From: Deltaproteobacteria bacterium
GTDB taxonomy: Bacteria > Desulfobacterota > Desulfuromonadia > Desulfuromonadales > BM103
Assembly (NCBI GenBank): GCA_006226895.1
Contig: SBFN01000138.1
Coordinates: 1-7,273 of the forward strand
Reading direction: 5' to 3'
DNA: 7,273 nucleotides
A program made the position numbers and the translations under genes. The stretch's first letter is position 1. Every line of letters starts with the position of its first letter. The notes under the pieces are model-generated. The model was not told the origin of the DNA. It ran no database searches and was given only the letters and a program-made list of their open reading frames with translations. Below, piece by piece: positions 6,555 through 7,273 of the stretch.

Positions 6555-6581
6555 TTAATGCCCTTGTTTTGCGTGCATTAA
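6555..6581. repeat. Inverted repeat TTAATGC...GCATTAA after rnfE
   Basis: Seven-base perfect arms (6555-6561 and 6575-6581) flank a 13-base loop. No T tract follows, so it is a poor terminator; it might instead slow RNA decay or bind a protein. Confidence 0.3.
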
Positions 6582-6589
6582 TCATCTCT

Positions 6590-6624
6590 AAGACAGCCAA
6601 TTATCACGTCTTTCTTGTCTTTTT
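6590..6624 (+). terminator. Weak possible rnf terminator
   Basis: AAGACA (6590-6595) can pair with TGTCTT (6616-6621), which runs into a short T tract ending at 6624. The stem is only six A/T-rich pairs with a 20-base loop, so readthrough toward nuo is quite possible. Confidence 0.2.
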
Positions 6625-6687
6625 AAGTTCCTGACTAAAATACTCACAAAGCTTCAGAAATCGGGCGTTTATGGCCGTTTGGATTGC

Positions 6688-6703
6688 ATACAGTATACTG
6701 TAT
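6688..6703. promoter_or_regulatory. Perfect 16-bp palindrome ATACAGTATACTGTAT, probable operator upstream of nuoA
   Basis: The sequence equals its own reverse complement over all 16 bases and ends seven bases before the predicted nuo -35 box. Such size, symmetry and position are typical of a site for a dimeric regulator. In Geobacter the repressor HgtR is known to control nuoA, gltA and atpG through palindromic sites. Whether this is an HgtR-type site cannot be told from sequence alone. Confidence 0.6.
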
Positions 6704-6710
6704 TTTTCCC

Positions 6711-6739
6711 TTGACAAAGAGGTGGAATTGTCCTAACTT
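6711..6739 (+). promoter_or_regulatory. Predicted sigma70-type promoter of the nuo operon
   Basis: A perfect -35 TTGACA (6711-6716) is followed after 17 bases by TAACTT (6734-6739), a weak -10. Transcription would start near 6746. The weak -10 suggests dependence on, or fine control by, a regulator bound at the adjacent palindrome. Confidence 0.5.
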
Positions 6740-6801
6740 GCTGTCGGCCAAAAAGCCGAAAGCTATACCTGCGGCCAATGGATTTTGTAACCTCACCTGG
6801 C

Positions 6802-6807
6802 AGGAGG
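6802..6807 (+). promoter_or_regulatory. nuoA ribosome binding site
   Basis: A consensus AGGAGG lies nine bases before the ATG at 6817. It decides the nuoA start against the upstream in-frame ATG at 6778, which would add 13 non-conserved residues. Confidence 0.8.
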
Positions 6808-6816
6808 ATCATATCA

Positions 6817-7173
6817 ATGCTGGACAGTTATCTACCAATTCTTATCCTGATCGTCATCGCCCTCTGTTTTTCTGTCGGGGTGATCGTTTTTTCACGCCTG
6901 GTCGGAGAGAATAGGCCGTCGGCGGTCAAATTGGCGCCTTATGAGTGCGGGATGCCTCCCGTTGGCTCCGCCCATGAGCAGTTTTCGATCAAGTTCTACA
7001 TCATCGCCATGCTCTTTATTGTCTTTGATATTGAGGTGGTCTTCATGTACCCCTGGGCGGTTATGTTTAAGCAGCTCGGCTTGTTCGGTTTCGTGGAGAT
7101 GGGCGTGTTTATTCTGATTCTTCTCGTTGGCTACGCATACGTTTGGAAAAAAGGAGCTCTGGAATGGGAGTAG
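6817..7173 (+). CDS. nuoA: NADH-quinone oxidoreductase subunit A (NuoA)
   Basis: NuoA is a small membrane subunit of complex I (mitochondrial ND3 equivalent), located where the peripheral arm meets the membrane arm near the quinone site. The 118-residue product has three predicted spans (about 5-27, 59-81 and 87-110). The conserved loop carries YECG at 42-45, whose Cys44 corresponds to the conformationally mobile ND3 loop cysteine. The signature [18 protein letters not shown] follows, with FDIE at 70-73 supplying the conserved acidic residues, and then VVFMYPWA. The start at 6817 is chosen from the strong AGGAGG and the normal family length. It overlaps nuoB by ten bases, indicating translational coupling at the head of a nuo operon. 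Confidence 0.96.
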   Translation: MLDSYLPILILIVIALCFSVGVIVFSRLVGENRPSAVKLAPYECGMPPVGSAHEQFSIKFYIIAMLFIVFDIEVVFMYPWAVMFKQLGLFGFVEMGVFILILLVGYAYVWKKGALEWE

Positions 7174-7273
7174 AGGAAACTCTAGGTAATAACGTTATTA
7201 CCACGTCGCTGGACTCAATCGTCAACTGGTCCCGTTCCAGATCTCTCTGGCCGCTGACCTTTGGCCTTGCCTG
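7164..7273 (+). CDS. nuoB: NADH-quinone oxidoreductase subunit B (NuoB), partial at window end
   Basis: NuoB carries the terminal iron-sulfur cluster N2 of complex I, which hands electrons to the quinone. Only the first 36 codons are visible. The ATG lies inside the end of nuoA, and AAGGAG (7151-7156) sits seven bases upstream. After a variable N-terminus ([10 protein letters not shown]) the sequence reaches [11 protein letters not shown], the conserved lead-in to the tandem-cysteine motif of cluster N2; the window ends just after its first cysteine. The assignment rests on that motif and the position directly after nuoA. Confidence 0.9.
   Translation, partial: MGVEETLGNNVITTSLDSIVNWSRSRSLWPLTFGLA

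Larger units (their letters stand above)
6530..6816. other. Intergenic region between the rnf and nuo operons
   Basis: This 287-base A/T-rich gap has no credible gene. Its first part contains two weak inverted repeats and no strong intrinsic terminator for rnf. Its second part contains a perfect 16-bp palindrome, a predicted promoter and a leader of about 70 bases ahead of nuoA. In that leader, TCGGC (6744-6748) and GCCGA (6755-6759) could form a small hairpin with a six-base loop. Confidence 0.75.

Noticed and set aside
6688..6710. The palindrome plus T tract read as an intrinsic terminator of rnf
   Set aside because: The symmetry runs without a loop and is A/T-rich, so it would form a weak hairpin; its position against a perfect -35 box fits an operator better.
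6778..6816. Earlier in-frame ATG for nuoA at 6778, adding 13 residues
   Set aside because: The ATG at 6817 has a consensus AGGAGG nine bases upstream and gives the normal family N-terminus; the extra residues come from the ribosome-site region.
1..7273. Mobile elements, CRISPR arrays, tRNA or rRNA genes
   Set aside because: No transposase, integrase, terminal repeats, spaced direct repeats or conserved RNA signatures were seen on either strand.

Overview
This window is a stretch of bacterial chromosome centred on respiratory energy conservation. It looks like an anaerobic member of the Desulfuromonadota (Geobacter/Desulfuromonas-like). That placement is an inference from gene content, the style of the proteins and the hemL/nuo neighbourhood; there is no rRNA or other direct taxonomic marker here. 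No mobile element, CRISPR array or tRNA was seen.

Layout. Positions 1-1096 (minus strand) hold most of hemL, glutamate-1-semialdehyde aminotransferase, whose 3' end lies outside the window. The reading frame is broken near 303-308 by what looks like a loss of about 22 bases, which removes the segment carrying the PLP-binding lysine. Positions 1097-1548 are a 452-base divergent intergenic region. It holds a probable hemL promoter and a strongly folded hemL leader, two copies of an A/T-rich inverted repeat, and a good sigma70-type promoter for the next operon. Positions 1549-6529 (plus strand) are a complete six-gene rnfABCDGE operon encoding the Rnf ferredoxin:NAD+ oxidoreductase, an ion-pumping membrane complex. 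Positions 6530-6816 are a second regulatory gap with a perfect 16-bp palindrome just upstream of a TTGACA promoter. Positions 6817-7273 begin a nuo operon: nuoA is complete and nuoB is cut by the window end.

How the genes work together. Rnf couples electron transfer between reduced ferredoxin and NAD+ to ion movement across the cytoplasmic membrane. RnfB and RnfC carry the iron-sulfur clusters and the NADH/FMN site, RnfD and RnfG carry covalent flavins, and RnfA and RnfE form the membrane core with a shared iron-sulfur site. NuoA and NuoB begin complex I, which exchanges electrons between NADH (or ferredoxin) and quinones. Both machines use the same NADH pool, so their adjacency suggests a redox-balancing locus. 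An octamer (TATACTGT) lying just upstream of both predicted -35 boxes hints at a shared regulator.

The coding genes are ordinary members of known families. The points most worth a second look are the broken hemL, the structured hemL leader, and the unassigned operator-like repeats in the two intergenic regions. I found no convincing evidence of a wholly new system.
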